Positions 18,030-26,990 of a DNA stretch of 64,000 nt are shown here, piece after piece. Numbering within the stretch: the stretch's first letter is position 1; the number at the start of each line of letters is the position of its first letter. The notes under the pieces were generated by a model. The model did not search any database. It worked only from the letters and a program-made list of their open reading frames with translations, and was not told where the DNA came from. Source of the DNA: Tabrizicola_A aquatica (GTDB lineage Bacteria > Pseudomonadota > Alphaproteobacteria > Rhodobacterales > Rhodobacteraceae); assembly GCA_965194375.1 (NCBI GenBank), contig CBDAEL010000001.1; one strand, written 5' to 3'. The position numbers and the translations under genes are program-made.

Positions 18030-19220
18030 TTAATCCGTCCGGTCTTTTGAAAGCAGGTAAACGGCCAGCCCCACCACAACCAACCCGGCATAAAACGCAA
18101 ACAACGCGGGATATAGGGTAGAGGGTGGAGCCGAATTGACAAGGCCCTCGGCAGGCGTCAGCGCAGTATGAATCCGCCCCGTGATGATTTGCATCAACCC
18201 CGCCCCGCCAATGCCAAAGAGGTTGATCAGGCTCACCCCCCGCCCCGTCAGATGCGGTGGCAAAAAGGCGCGTCCATGGGCCATGACCATCGGGAAGGAG
18301 GCGCCAAAGAACCCCACCCCAGCCAGAAGGGCGATGGTGACCCATGTATCGTTGGACGCCTGCGCATAAAGGCCGAACAGGCAGGCGACCATCAGCGCAT
18401 TGCCTCCGAAAACCAGCCATTTTCGGGTGCCCAGAATGCGGTCCAAGGGGCCATAGGCGAAGTTACCCGCGACCATGGCCAGACCCATGATGAGCGTCAC
18501 CGTCCCGATCCGCGCGGCATCGGCGCCAAAGACATCGGCATACCAAGGGCCGGCCCAAAGGCCACGGATCCCAGCGGCCGGCGCATAGCAGGCCGTCATC
18601 ATGATAAGAACAGGCCAAAGCGCGGGCATCTTCAGCAGATCAAGCAGCGAGCCCTTCGCGTCAGTCACCACCCGCTCTGGATCACGCACCAAGATATAGA
18701 TCGCCGCCGCTGCAGCCAGCGTGATCGCGGCCAGCCCCCAAACCGTGCCGCGCCACCCCCATGCGTCCACCGCCCAGCTGAGCGGCAGCGAGGCCCCGAT
18801 GTTGCCAAGGCTGCCGATACCAATAACCATCCCCGCCAATGTGCCAAACACCGCAGGCGCATAGGTGCGCGCGAAGATATAATAGCTTGCCATCAGCACC
18901 GACGAGCAGCCGATCCCGATCAGCACCATGGCCAGCGTGATGTGCAAGGGCGAGGTTGCAGCGGCGAACACCGCCGCCCCGGCTGCCCCAACGGCCAGCA
19001 AAACCGCCGTGGTGCGACGCGGGCCGATCTTGTCCAAAGCCCAGCCAGCCGGGATCTGCATCAAGGCAAAGGATAGGAACCACCAGCCCGAGGCTTGGGC
19101 CAAAGCCTCGGCATTCGCCTGCAGATCCACGGCCAAAATGGGGGCCAGCACGGCCAGAAAAGCGCGGTAGAACTGGCTGAGAACATAGGCGAGGGTCAGG
19201 GCCGCAATACCGATGCGCAT
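18030..19220 (-). CDS. MFS transporter
   Basis: 396 aa with about 12 hydrophobic segments. The MFS loop motif is ALDKIGPRRTTAVLL after helix 2, and SQFYRAFLAVLAPILA starts the protein. The first half is typical of ACS/NNP-like carriers. Substrate not predictable. It precedes the glycosyltransferase with a 3-base gap and follows a second MFS gene 75 bases upstream. Confidence 0.85.
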   Translation of the reverse strand: MRIGIAALTLAYVLSQFYRAFLAVLAPILAVDLQANAEALAQASGWWFLSFALMQIPAGWALDKIGPRRTTAVLLAVGAAGAAVFAAATSPLHITLAMVLIGIGCSSVLMASYYIFARTYAPAVFGTLAGMVIGIGSLGNIGASLPLSWAVDAWGWRGTVWGLAAITLAAAAAIYILVRDPERVVTDAKGSLLDLLKMPALWPVLIMMTACYAPAAGIRGLWAGPWYADVFGADAARIGTVTLIMGLAMVAGNFAYGPLDRILGTRKWLVFGGNALMVACLFGLYAQASNDTWVTIALLAGVGFFGASFPMVMAHGRAFLPPHLTGRGVSLINLFGIGGAGLMQIITGRIHTALTPAEGLVNSAPPSTLYPALFAFYAGLVVVGLAVYLLSKDRTD

Positions 19221-19295
19221 GGCGTCTCCAAACGGGCAATCCGGCGGAACCTGTCAGGGGATGCGACCGGGGTCAATGGCGAGAGAGGAGGCTTT

Positions 19296-20546
19296 TCAGG
19301 CCGGTTTGGCGGCCCAAGGCTTTTCGCGAATGGGCAGATGGACAAGGGCGGAAAACGCCCCAACGCCGACGCCGATCCACCAAACCAGCGTGTAATCGCC
19401 GGTGATGTCGAACATCTTGCCGCCCAGCCAGACGCCCAAGAACCCACCGATCTGATGGCTTAGAAACACAAAGCCATAAAGCGTGCCCATATAGCGGATG
19501 CCGTAGATATGGGCGACCAAACCGCTGGTCAGCGGCACGGTGGCCAGCCACAAGGCCCCCATGACGGCCGAGAAGATCAAGACCGAGGCGGGCGTGATCG
19601 GCAAGAGGATGAACACCGCCGCCGCAATGGTGCGTCCGGTGTAGATACCGGCCAGAAGGTATTTCTTGCTATAGCGCTTGCCCAGCCACCCTGCAGTCAG
19701 CGTGCCCACGATGTTGAAAAGCCCGATCACAGAAATCGACACCGCGCCCAAGGCGGAAGTGGTGGTGATGCCAAGTCCTGCCAGCATGCCACCGCCATCA
19801 ATCGCGCCGCAGAAATCGGTGATAAAGGCGGGGAAATGCGCCGTGATAAAGGCCAGCTGATAGCCGCAGCTGAAAAAGCCTAAGAATATCAATGTGTAGG
19901 TTGGATCCTTGAAGGCGCGCACCAAGACGGTGCCAAGGCTCTCCTCCAACTCGGCCTTGGTGGCGGCTTTGCCGGTCGAAAGAAAGGGCAGGGCCGCAAG
20001 GCTGGCCACGATGACGACGGCGAAGATCACAAAGACGGTTTGCCACGGGTAGGATTGCAACAAGATCTCGGCCACCGGCGCACCGAAGACCTGCCCTGCC
20101 GACCCCGCCGCCGTGGCGATGCCCAAGGACATCGAGCGGTTCTCGGCACTGGTCGCGCGCCCGACGACTGCGAGCACAACGCCAAAGCCGGTGCCCGCGA
20201 TGCCAAAGCCGATGAGGATGTTCAAAAGCTGATGCTGGCCGGGGGTGATGGCATAGGAGGAAAGGACAAGGCCCAAGGCATAAAGGAACGCGCCTGCCAC
20301 AATCGCCTTGCGGTCGCCAAAGCGTTCGGCCATGGCGCCGAACATCGGTTGGCCGATCCCCCATGCAAGGTTCTGGATGGCGATTGCCAAGGAGAACTCG
20401 GCCCTTGGCCAGCCGAATTCGCTGCCGACCGGAATCTGGAACACCCCGAAACTGGCGCGAATGGCGAAGGATAGCATCAGGATGACGCAGCCCGCCACCA
20501 GAACGGGGGTCATGATCGAGGCGTTCTGGTGAGGGGATGTGGTCAT
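19296..20546 (-). CDS. MFS transporter, oxalate/formate-antiporter-like
   Basis: 416 aa with 12 predicted helices. The sequence begins with PVLVAGCVILMLSFAIR and SFGVFQIPVGSEFGW. Loop 2-3 has AERFGDRKAIVAGA, and FLSHQIGGFLGVWLGG is in the last third, features of the monocarboxylate/OFA branch. It probably moves an organic acid; the substrate is unknown. It is not homologous in detail to the adjacent MFS, so this is not a tandem duplication. Confidence 0.82.
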   Translation of the reverse strand: MTTSPHQNASIMTPVLVAGCVILMLSFAIRASFGVFQIPVGSEFGWPRAEFSLAIAIQNLAWGIGQPMFGAMAERFGDRKAIVAGAFLYALGLVLSSYAITPGQHQLLNILIGFGIAGTGFGVVLAVVGRATSAENRSMSLGIATAAGSAGQVFGAPVAEILLQSYPWQTVFVIFAVVIVASLAALPFLSTGKAATKAELEESLGTVLVRAFKDPTYTLIFLGFFSCGYQLAFITAHFPAFITDFCGAIDGGGMLAGLGITTTSALGAVSISVIGLFNIVGTLTAGWLGKRYSKKYLLAGIYTGRTIAAAVFILLPITPASVLIFSAVMGALWLATVPLTSGLVAHIYGIRYMGTLYGFVFLSHQIGGFLGVWLGGKMFDITGDYTLVWWIGVGVGAFSALVHLPIREKPWAAKPA

Positions 20547-20660
20547 CTGGCAGGGCTCCGGTGTTGGCGGCGAACCTGCTTGGCGGCGGGCAGATGGTCA
20601 AACGGAATCTTGCGCATGTTACAAACAAGGGGGCGGATGGGCCGCTTTGATGTGACCTTG

Positions 20661-21029
20661 CTAAGCCTGACGCGCCCTTGTCTCGCACAAGCAAGAGATT
20701 GGTTCTGCGTGGTTTTTCACCACCTCGGCGGTGCAGGAAAGGCGGTCCATTTGGCGGGCTAGGGTGATGTCGAGCATCGAGAGGCCTGCGCAGTCGTGGG
20801 TGATCAGCGTCACATCGACGATGTTGAAGCGGTTGGTCCATTCGGGGTGATGGTTGGCTTTTTCTGCGGCCAAAGCGCAGCGGGTCATGAAGCCCCAGGC
20901 TTCTGAAAAGCTGCGGAACTTCCAGACTTTGCGGATCGCGTCGCGGCCCGGCACCGCGCCCCAGCCGGTTTCGCCCAAGGGCGGCAGATGCTCTTGCCGT
21001 TCGTCGGTGGTCAGCGATTGGGCGGTCAT
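20661..21029 (-). CDS. phhB: Pterin-4a-carbinolamine dehydratase
   Basis: 122 aa with the ATG at 21029 (MTAQSLTTDERQ). The active-site block NHHPEWTNRFNIVDV with its His pair and the final LDITLARQMD match PCD. It dehydrates 4a-hydroxytetrahydrobiopterin; bacterial copies without phenylalanine hydroxylase nearby may serve molybdopterin-linked or general pterin recycling. The C-terminus is about 15 residues longer than usual. No aromatic hydroxylase is in the window. Confidence 0.88.
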   Translation of the reverse strand: MTAQSLTTDERQEHLPPLGETGWGAVPGRDAIRKVWKFRSFSEAWGFMTRCALAAEKANHHPEWTNRFNIVDVTLITHDCAGLSMLDITLARQMDRLSCTAEVVKNHAEPISCLCETRARQA

Positions 21030-21051
21030 CTGGGGGTCTCCAAATTGGTTT

Positions 21052-21120
21052 CTGGCCCGTCTGGTCTGCGTCTGGCGCGCGTCTGGCGGGCGTATGGCAT
21101 CTGTCGGGACATCAGTCCCG
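21052..21120. repeat. CGTCTGG repeat cluster ending in a hairpin
   Basis: Several CGTCTGG-like units (three exact: the Cs at 21058, 21069 and 21080) are followed by CGTATGGCATC and the hairpin CGGGAC-ATCA-GTCCCG (21105-21120). A related cluster lies at 62784-62842. It occupies the gap after the GNAT gene, where the hairpin could slow transcription on the minus strand; no T-tract follows. Confidence 0.6.
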
Positions 21121-21123
21121 CCT

Positions 21124-22284
21124 TCAATCCTCGGTCTCGACCTTGCGGAAGGGGCCGTAGGCGGTGAGAATTTCCATCTCTTCGCCCACCGCGCGGCGTT
21201 CCTGATCCAGATAGCGCGCGACCGCCTTGGCAAATCCCGGATCGGCAATCCAGTGCAGCGAATGCACCGCGCTGGGCAGATAGCCGCGTGCGAGTTTGTG
21301 TTCGCCCTGCGCGCCTGCTTCGACCCGCGACAGGCCGTGGGCAATCGCCCAGTCGATGGCCTGATAGTAGCACAGTTCAAAATGCAGGCAGGGATAATCG
21401 GCCACGCAGCCCCAATAGCGGCCATAAAGCGTCTCGCGCCCGATGAAGTTGAGCGCGCCTGCCACGGGACGGTCCCCATCAAAGGCCAGAACCAACAGCG
21501 CATCGTCGCGCATCGTGGCCTGCACCGCGTCAAAGAAGGCGCGGGTCAGATAGGGCGTGCCCCATTTGCGGTTGCCGGTGTCTTGGTAAAAGAGCCAGAA
21601 CGCATCCCAATGGGCCGGTTCAATCTGATCGCCCGTCAGCGCGCGGATGGTCAGGCCATGGGCGCGGGCGGTTTCGCGTTCCTTGCGGATCATCTTGCGC
21701 TTGCGGCTGGAAAGCTGGGCGAGGAAATCGTCAAAGCGGGCGTAGCCGTGGTTTTCCCAATGGAACTGCTGGGTGATGCGGTGAAGCGTCCCCTCAAACC
21801 CGGTCAGGGCCTGCGCCTCATCCTCGGTGCAAAAGGTGACATGCAGCGACGAGAGACCATTTTTCTGCGTGACGCCGATGGCCGCCTGCATCAGCGCGGC
21901 GCGGTGGGCCGGATCGCCCAGAAAGCGCCGTCCGGTGGCCGGGGTGAAGGGCACGGCGACCTGAAGCTTGGGGTAGTAGCGCCCGCCCGCGCGGGCATAG
22001 GCCTCGGCCCAGCCGTGGTCGAAGATGTATTCGCCCTGTGAGTGGCCTTTCACATAAAGCGGCATCGCCGCCACCACCCGACCTTGGTCGCGCAGGACCA
22101 AGGGCCGTGCTTGCCAGCCTGTGCCTTCACCCGTGGAGCCGGAGGCTTCGAGCGCGGCCAGAAAACGATGGGTGGTGAAGGGGTCAATAGGGCGACCCGT
22201 GGCCGCCTCGGGGCAGGCGAGCGCGTCCCAGTCCTGCGCCGAGATCGCGGCCATGCTGTCGAGAAGTTCAGCCGTATCCGTCAC
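21124..22284 (-). CDS. FemAB-like GNAT acyltransferase (DUF482 family)
   Basis: 386 aa. The family hallmarks are visible: LPLYVKGHSQGEYIFDHGWA in the N-terminal half, SRKRKMIRKERE in the middle, ALNFIGRETLYGRYWGC and HFELCYYQAIDWA in the C-terminal GNAT fold, and GAQGEHKLARGY near the end. Members are annotated as peptidoglycan-bridge-like N-acyltransferases, but the physiological substrate is unproven. It follows GDPD by 52 bases on the same strand. Confidence 0.85.
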   Translation of the reverse strand: MTDTAELLDSMAAISAQDWDALACPEAATGRPIDPFTTHRFLAALEASGSTGEGTGWQARPLVLRDQGRVVAAMPLYVKGHSQGEYIFDHGWAEAYARAGGRYYPKLQVAVPFTPATGRRFLGDPAHRAALMQAAIGVTQKNGLSSLHVTFCTEDEAQALTGFEGTLHRITQQFHWENHGYARFDDFLAQLSSRKRKMIRKERETARAHGLTIRALTGDQIEPAHWDAFWLFYQDTGNRKWGTPYLTRAFFDAVQATMRDDALLVLAFDGDRPVAGALNFIGRETLYGRYWGCVADYPCLHFELCYYQAIDWAIAHGLSRVEAGAQGEHKLARGYLPSAVHSLHWIADPGFAKAVARYLDQERRAVGEEMEILTAYGPFRKVETED

Positions 22285-22336
22285 GCCAGCCCCCGAGGAT
22301 CATTGGTGCTGAAGGATGGGGCCGGTCGGGCGAAGG

Positions 22337-23101
22337 TCAAGCCGGGTTCTGGGCAAGATACCCCTCGAAGGTGACGTTGTCGGCGATCTGGCGTGCCTTC
22401 GCCTCGTCCTTAGCGGATTTGATCGTCCATGTCAGGATGGCGGCCCCCTTGGCCTTGAGCGCGGCCACGCGGGGGCGGGCCAGATCGGCGGCCTCATGGC
22501 TGATGAAGGAGGCACCAACCCGGTCGTAATCGGCGATTTCGCGCAACTCGTCACAGCGCTCGGGCGAAAGCGGCGCCCAGCCTTCGTAGTCATAAGCTGC
22601 CGTGGTGATGCCGCGCGGGATGTTGGGGGCAAGGCGCGCCATATTGGCCACGGCATGGGGGTTGAAGGACATGACCGCCACTGGCCCGGTATAGCCTTGC
22701 AGGTCGCGCGCCACCGCCGCCTCAAGCCGACCGTCGGTTTCGGCCATGCGGTCGGTCTGGTCTTTGATTTCGATCAGCAAGGGCACGCGCCCGGCCACGA
22801 TGTCCAGCACCTGTGGCAGTGTCGGGATGGTGTCGGTGCTGTGGCGCAGGGTGATGCGGCCTAGGTCGGCGGCGGTGTAGTCTTTGACAAAGCCGGTCGC
22901 CTCGGTCAGCCGCTCCATCCATTCGTCATGGAACACCACGGCCTGACCGTCGCTGGTACCTTGCACATCGATTTCAATCGCATAGCCCGCCTCGACCGCC
23001 GCGCGAATGGCGGCGGGAGAGTTTTCGGGCCGCCCCGCGCTGCGATCATGCAGGGCGCGGTGCGCGATGGGGCGGCGCAGGAGATCAGCGGGAAGGGGCA
23101 T
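22337..23101 (-). CDS. Glycerophosphodiester phosphodiesterase family protein
   Basis: 254 aa from the ATG at 23101; no signal peptide, so cytosolic. The catalytic pair is visible in IAHRALHDRS...PENSPAA, with EIDVQGTSDGQAVVFHDEW supplying metal ligands and the second His, and LLIEIKDQ the later ligand. It hydrolyses glycerophosphodiesters to glycerol 3-phosphate and an alcohol, in phospholipid turnover. It follows RidA by 10 bases and is probably cotranscribed. Confidence 0.92.
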   Translation of the reverse strand: MPLPADLLRRPIAHRALHDRSAGRPENSPAAIRAAVEAGYAIEIDVQGTSDGQAVVFHDEWMERLTEATGFVKDYTAADLGRITLRHSTDTIPTLPQVLDIVAGRVPLLIEIKDQTDRMAETDGRLEAAVARDLQGYTGPVAVMSFNPHAVANMARLAPNIPRGITTAAYDYEGWAPLSPERCDELREIADYDRVGASFISHEAADLARPRVAALKAKGAAILTWTIKSAKDEAKARQIADNVTFEGYLAQNPA

Positions 23102-23111
23102 TGTCGGGGTT

Positions 23112-23579
23112 CTACGCCGGGCGGATCTGGAAGATGGCTTCGATTTCCACCGCGACGCCCAAGGGCAGCGAGGCCGCCGAGATCGCCGAGCGCGCGTGCC
23201 GTCCAGCATCGCCCAGAACGGCCACCATGAAATCGGACGCGCCGTTGATGACCTTGGGCTGGTCGATGAATTCGGGGGTGGAGCTGACAAAGCCCACCAG
23301 TTTCACGGCCCGCACCACCCGGTCAAGATCGCCGCCGCAGGCGTTTTTCACCTGTGCCAGAATCGAGATGGCGCAGGTTTTGGCCGCCTCGGCCCCGGCG
23401 GTGACGTCCATGTCAGCGCCAAGGCGTCCTTTGATCAGGCCGCCCGCGTTCTGGCTGATCTGGCCCGAGACATGCACCAGATCGCCCACGACCACGAAGG
23501 GCACGTAATTGGCGGCAGGGGCTGGGGCGTTGGGCAGGGTGACGCCAAGTTCGGCAAGGCGGGCTTCGATGGTGGACAT
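23112..23579 (-). CDS. RidA (YjgF/YER057c/UK114) family protein
   Basis: 155 aa. The chorismate-mutase-like fold is shown by YVPFVVVGDLVHVSGQIS and by LGDAGRHARSAISAASLPLGVAVEIEAIF. The conserved Arg in GRHARSA is the residue that binds the carboxylate in deaminating RidA proteins. It likely hydrolyses reactive enamine/imine intermediates. The ATG at 23579 is chosen for its typical MSTIEARLAELG start. It heads a small minus-strand operon with GDPD. Confidence 0.9.
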   Translation of the reverse strand: MSTIEARLAELGVTLPNAPAPAANYVPFVVVGDLVHVSGQISQNAGGLIKGRLGADMDVTAGAEAAKTCAISILAQVKNACGGDLDRVVRAVKLVGFVSSTPEFIDQPKVINGASDFMVAVLGDAGRHARSAISAASLPLGVAVEIEAIFQIRPA

Positions 23580-23725
23580 GGGGACCTCGTGTTCAGAGTT
23601 TGGCGGCAGGCTAGCGAGGGGGGCGGGCGGGGGCAAGCCCGGTTTGGTCCCTGCTCAGTGCTTGTCCCTGCCCGCGCCAAGGGGTAGTTTCGCCCAAAGC
23701 CACCGGCCCAGTTACAGGAGGTCAC

Positions 23726-23971
23726 ATGACCCAACGCCTTCATCTCGTCTTTGGCGGGGAATTGGTCACTCCGGAAAAGAACGTGTTCCGCGATGTGAAC
23801 GACATTCATATCGTCGGCATGTTCCCCGATTATGCCAGCGCCTATGCAGCGTGGAAGGCGGAGGCGCATCGCACGGTGGATAATGCCCATATGCGCTATT
23901 ACATCGCCCATATTCACCGGCTGCGCGATGAGGCGGCGTCGGGGTCGACGACGGAAGAGCTGGGCGCGTGA
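23726..23971 (+). CDS. DUF4170 protein
   Basis: 81 aa, the family's usual size. HLVFGGELVTP, IVGMFPDYASAYAAWKAEA and HMRYYIAHIHRL are characteristic. No known activity. In alphaproteobacteria it commonly precedes waaA and lpxK as here (11-base gap), so a link to lipid A/Kdo assembly is inferred from context only. AGGAGG precedes the ATG. Confidence 0.88.
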   Translation: MTQRLHLVFGGELVTPEKNVFRDVNDIHIVGMFPDYASAYAAWKAEAHRTVDNAHMRYYIAHIHRLRDEAASGSTTEELGA

Positions 23972-23982
23972 CGCGATAACCC

Positions 23983-25152
23983 ATGGCCCTTTCGCTTGGA
24001 CGGCGCCTTTACAACCTGACAGGACGCCGCGAGGCGGTGGGGGAGGGTGCGTTTGCGCCGCGCCCGGAGGGTCGGCTGATTTGGCTGCATGCCCCAAGGG
24101 AAGGGGCGTTGCAGGGCCTGACGCATCTGGCCAATAAACTGGCTGATGAGGATGGGATTGCGACGCTGGTGACGGGCCCGCGTGAGGCGGGGCTGATGCC
24201 TGCGCCTGCCGATCAGCCTGCCGATGTGCGGGCGTTTCTGGGCCATTGGAAGCCCGATGCGATTGTGCTGGCGGATGGGGAAATTCGCCCGGCGCTGTTG
24301 TTCGAGGCTGAGGCGCGCGGCATTCCAGCAATGGTGGTGGATGGCCGGGAGCCAAGCCTTGTGCGGGGCCGGGATGGTTGGTTTCCGGGGCTGATGCGGG
24401 GCGCGGTGCAAAGCCTGCGCCATGTCTTCGCGCTGGATGAGGCGGCGGCGCAGAGCTATCGCAAGGCCGGGGCGGCGCAGGTGGATGTGCTGGGTCGGAT
24501 GGAGGCGGTGTCGGCGGCGCTGGCCTGCCACGAGGGGGAGCGCGCCGCTTTGGCCGAGCTGCTGAAGGCCCGGCCGATCTGGCTGGCGGCGGCTGTGCCG
24601 CAGGCCGAAGAGGCCGCCGTGATCGCCGCCCATCGCGCGGCCCTGCGCCTTTCGCATCGGTTGTTGCTGATCTTGGTGCCCGAGCAGGCCGCCCGCGCCG
24701 AGGCCTTGGCGGCCGAGCTTGAGGCGATGGAGGGTTGGATCGTCGCGCGGCGGGCGGTGGATGAAGAACCGGACAGTGAGACCGCCGTCTACCTGCCGGA
24801 CAGCGCCGAGGAATACGGGCTGTGGTATCGGCTGGCCCCGGTCACCTATATCGGCGGCAGTCTGGCGGGGGAGGGGGCGCTGCGCAACCCGTTGGAGCCT
24901 GCCGCGCTGGGGTCGGCCATCATCTATGGGCCGCGTCCGGGGCCTTATGGCACGGTCTTTGGCCGTCTGGGTGCCGCACGCGCGGCGCGGGCGGTGGGAT
25001 CGGCCAACGATCTGGCCGAGGCGCTGGGTGATCTTTTGGCCCCGGACCGCGCCGCGCTTGCGGCACAGGCGGCGTGGACTGTGGCGTCAGACGGGGCGGA
25101 GGTCACGGAAAAGGTGCTTCTTCGCCTGCGCCAGTTGATCGGGGCCACCTGA
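23983..25152 (+). CDS. waaA: 3-deoxy-D-manno-octulosonic acid transferase
   Basis: 389 aa. GT30 features: RLIWLHAPREGALQGL, the central linker, AEEAAVIAAHRAAL and the donor-site segment TYIGGSLAGEGALRNPLEPAALG. It adds Kdo from CMP-Kdo to lipid IVA at the inner membrane. The N-terminal anchor is less hydrophobic than in enterobacterial WaaA. The stop overlaps the lpxK ATG (TGATG), so translation is coupled. Confidence 0.93.
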   Translation: MALSLGRRLYNLTGRREAVGEGAFAPRPEGRLIWLHAPREGALQGLTHLANKLADEDGIATLVTGPREAGLMPAPADQPADVRAFLGHWKPDAIVLADGEIRPALLFEAEARGIPAMVVDGREPSLVRGRDGWFPGLMRGAVQSLRHVFALDEAAAQSYRKAGAAQVDVLGRMEAVSAALACHEGERAALAELLKARPIWLAAAVPQAEEAAVIAAHRAALRLSHRLLLILVPEQAARAEALAAELEAMEGWIVARRAVDEEPDSETAVYLPDSAEEYGLWYRLAPVTYIGGSLAGEGALRNPLEPAALGSAIIYGPRPGPYGTVFGRLGAARAARAVGSANDLAEALGDLLAPDRAALAAQAAWTVASDGAEVTEKVLLRLRQLIGAT

Positions 25153-26141
25153 TGCGCCCGCCTGCCTTTTGGTTCACCCCGCCTGAGCGCCCCGGATGGA
25201 TGGCACGGCTTTTGGCGCCCTTGGGCTGGGCCTATGGCGCGGCCACTGCGCGGCGTTTGCGGCAGCCCGGATATCGCGCGGGCGTGCCGGTGATCTGCAT
25301 CGGCAATCTGAACGCGGGCGGCACGGGCAAGACCCCGACCGCCATGGCGCTGATTGGTCGGCTGTTGGCGCGGGGGGCTGGCGTGCATGTGGTCAGCCGG
25401 GGCTATGGCGGGTCGCTGACCGGGCCGGTGCAGGTGGACCCCGCGCGGCACACGGCGGCAGAGGTCGGGGATGAGCCGCTCTTGCTGGCCGCCTTTGCGC
25501 CGACTTGGGTGGCGCGTGACCGCGCCGCAGGCGTGCGGGCGGCCGAGGCGGCGGGGGCTGGTGTGATTGTGCTGGACGACGGGTTTCAGAACCCGTCTGT
25601 CCTGAAGGATCTGTCGCTGGTGGTGGTCGATGCCGAACAAGGGTTCGGAAATGGCCGCTGCCTGCCCGCAGGCCCGCTGCGTGAGCCGGTGGCGGCGGGT
25701 CTGGCGCGGGCTGATCTGGTCTTGGCCATTGGCCCGGATGCCGCGCAGGCGGGTTTTGTGGCTGAGTGGGGCAAGGCACTGCGCCAGCCCTTGTTGACCG
25801 GCCATTTGGAGCCCATCGCTATGGGGATCGACTGGACGACCGAGCGGGTGATTGCCTTTGCGGGCATCGGGCGGCCGGAGAAGTTTTTCGCGACGCTGCG
25901 GGGACTTGGCGCGGAAATTCTGCGCGCTGAGGCGCTGGACGATCATCAGCCGCTGTCAGACACGCTCATGAAACGGCTGGAGGCCGAGGCGCTGTTGACG
26001 GGCGCGCAGCTGGTGACCACCGAAAAGGACGCGGCCCGCTTGCCGCCTGCCTTCCGGTCCTCGGTGCTGTCACTGCCGGTGCGGTTGCATCTGGCGGATT
26101 GGGCACCCTTGGATCAGGCGCTGGAGCGGTTGGGGCTTTGA
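25152..26141 (+). CDS. lpxK: Tetraacyldisaccharide 4'-kinase
   Basis: 329 aa. The ATG at 25152 overlaps the waaA stop. N-terminal membrane-associated helix, then the Walker A IGNLNAGGTGKTPT, VSRGYGGSLTGP, and VIVLDDGFQNP, the lipid-kinase signature. It phosphorylates the 4' position of the lipid A precursor disaccharide. The waaA-lpxK pairing indicates a standard Kdo-lipid A pathway. Confidence 0.95.
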   Translation: MRPPAFWFTPPERPGWMARLLAPLGWAYGAATARRLRQPGYRAGVPVICIGNLNAGGTGKTPTAMALIGRLLARGAGVHVVSRGYGGSLTGPVQVDPARHTAAEVGDEPLLLAAFAPTWVARDRAAGVRAAEAAGAGVIVLDDGFQNPSVLKDLSLVVVDAEQGFGNGRCLPAGPLREPVAAGLARADLVLAIGPDAAQAGFVAEWGKALRQPLLTGHLEPIAMGIDWTTERVIAFAGIGRPEKFFATLRGLGAEILRAEALDDHQPLSDTLMKRLEAEALLTGAQLVTTEKDAARLPPAFRSSVLSLPVRLHLADWAPLDQALERLGL

Positions 26142-26192
26142 GCTGAACCCTGCCTCTTGTCGAATGTGAACAGCTGTTCAGAAGGGGCGGCT

Positions 26193-26213
26193 CCCTCCCC
26201 CGTGTGGGGAGGG
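26193..26213. terminator. Hairpin between lpxK and the convergent GFA gene
   Basis: CCCTCCCC (26193-26200) pairs with GGGGAGGG (26206-26213) across a five-base loop. It is symmetrical and sits between two convergent stops (26141 and 26226), so it may end transcription from both sides, though no T-tract is present. Confidence 0.5.
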
Positions 26214-26225
26214 CTGGGGTGGGGG

Positions 26226-26990
26226 CTAGTCCTGCGGCAGGCCGTCGGTCAGATCGTAGTAATCGCCCTTGTCGGCCACGAAGATATGCCGGGCAAGCTG
26301 CCCGCCGCTGGGGTTTGCGATGGACCCGGCCTCTAGCGAAAACTCACCGTCCGTGCCGCGGAAATAGAGGCCCGATCCGCAATCAGTGCAAAAGCCGCGC
26401 ACACCGCCGCCGGGGCTGACATGGTCGGTGGTTTTGCGCGATTGCCATGTGAGCGAGGCCTCATCCGCGTCAAAGCTGGCGGAGTAATGCCCCGAGGTCT
26501 TGCGGCATTGGTGGCAATGGCAGGCCCAAACCTCGCCCATGGGGCCGGGCAGGGTGAACTGATTGGCCCCGCACAGGCAGGCCCCGTGCAGGTGGGTGGC
26601 GGTTGAGGCCGCGGGGGGCGGGCCGCCTGCGGGGTCGTAGTAATCGCCCGCATCGTGATTGTGCCAGCTTTCGCCGATGTGCAGGCCGGTGGGTCCGTCA
26701 AAGGCCCCGGCGGCGATGGAGATGCGGTCCTCACCGGTGGGTTGCCAGAACAGGAAGGCCCCGCAGCCGCCGCAGAACCCGCGCTGGGCCTGATCGCTGG
26801 CGGCATACCAGCGTAGGGTCTCAGAGTGGGTAAGCTGGAAATCCTTGTGCCACGCAAAGGTGGCGGCCCAGAAATGTCCCGATTGCTTGCGGCATTGGCT
26901 GCAATGGCAGGCGATGACGTGGCGGTCAGGGGTGGCGTGAAACTGCACCTGTCCGCAGAGGCAGGAGCCGTGAAGCGGGGTGTCGCCCAT
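26226..26990 (-). CDS. Tandem-domain GFA/Mss4-like zinc protein
   Basis: 254 aa made of two GFA domains instead of the usual one. Domain 1 (residues 5-115) has SCLCGQVQF, ACHCSQCRKQSG and GFCGGCGAF; domain 2 (about 130-245) has ACLCGANQF, ACHCHQCRKTSG and GFCTDCGSG. All zinc-ligand cysteines are kept in both. GFA proteins are annotated as glutathione-dependent formaldehyde-activating, but most have unproven activity. Its ATG overlaps the upstream msrC-like stop (ATGA). Confidence 0.88.
   Translation of the reverse strand: MGDTPLHGSCLCGQVQFHATPDRHVIACHCSQCRKQSGHFWAATFAWHKDFQLTHSETLRWYAASDQAQRGFCGGCGAFLFWQPTGEDRISIAAGAFDGPTGLHIGESWHNHDAGDYYDPAGGPPPAASTATHLHGACLCGANQFTLPGPMGEVWACHCHQCRKTSGHYSASFDADEASLTWQSRKTTDHVSPGGGVRGFCTDCGSGLYFRGTDGEFSLEAGSIANPSGGQLARHIFVADKGDYYDLTDGLPQD

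Noticed and set aside
26168..26179. GAACAGCTGTTC palindrome resembling a Bacillus-type LexA box
   Set aside because: Alphaproteobacterial LexA recognises GTTC-N7-GTTC; the site lies between convergent gene ends and no SOS gene starts there.
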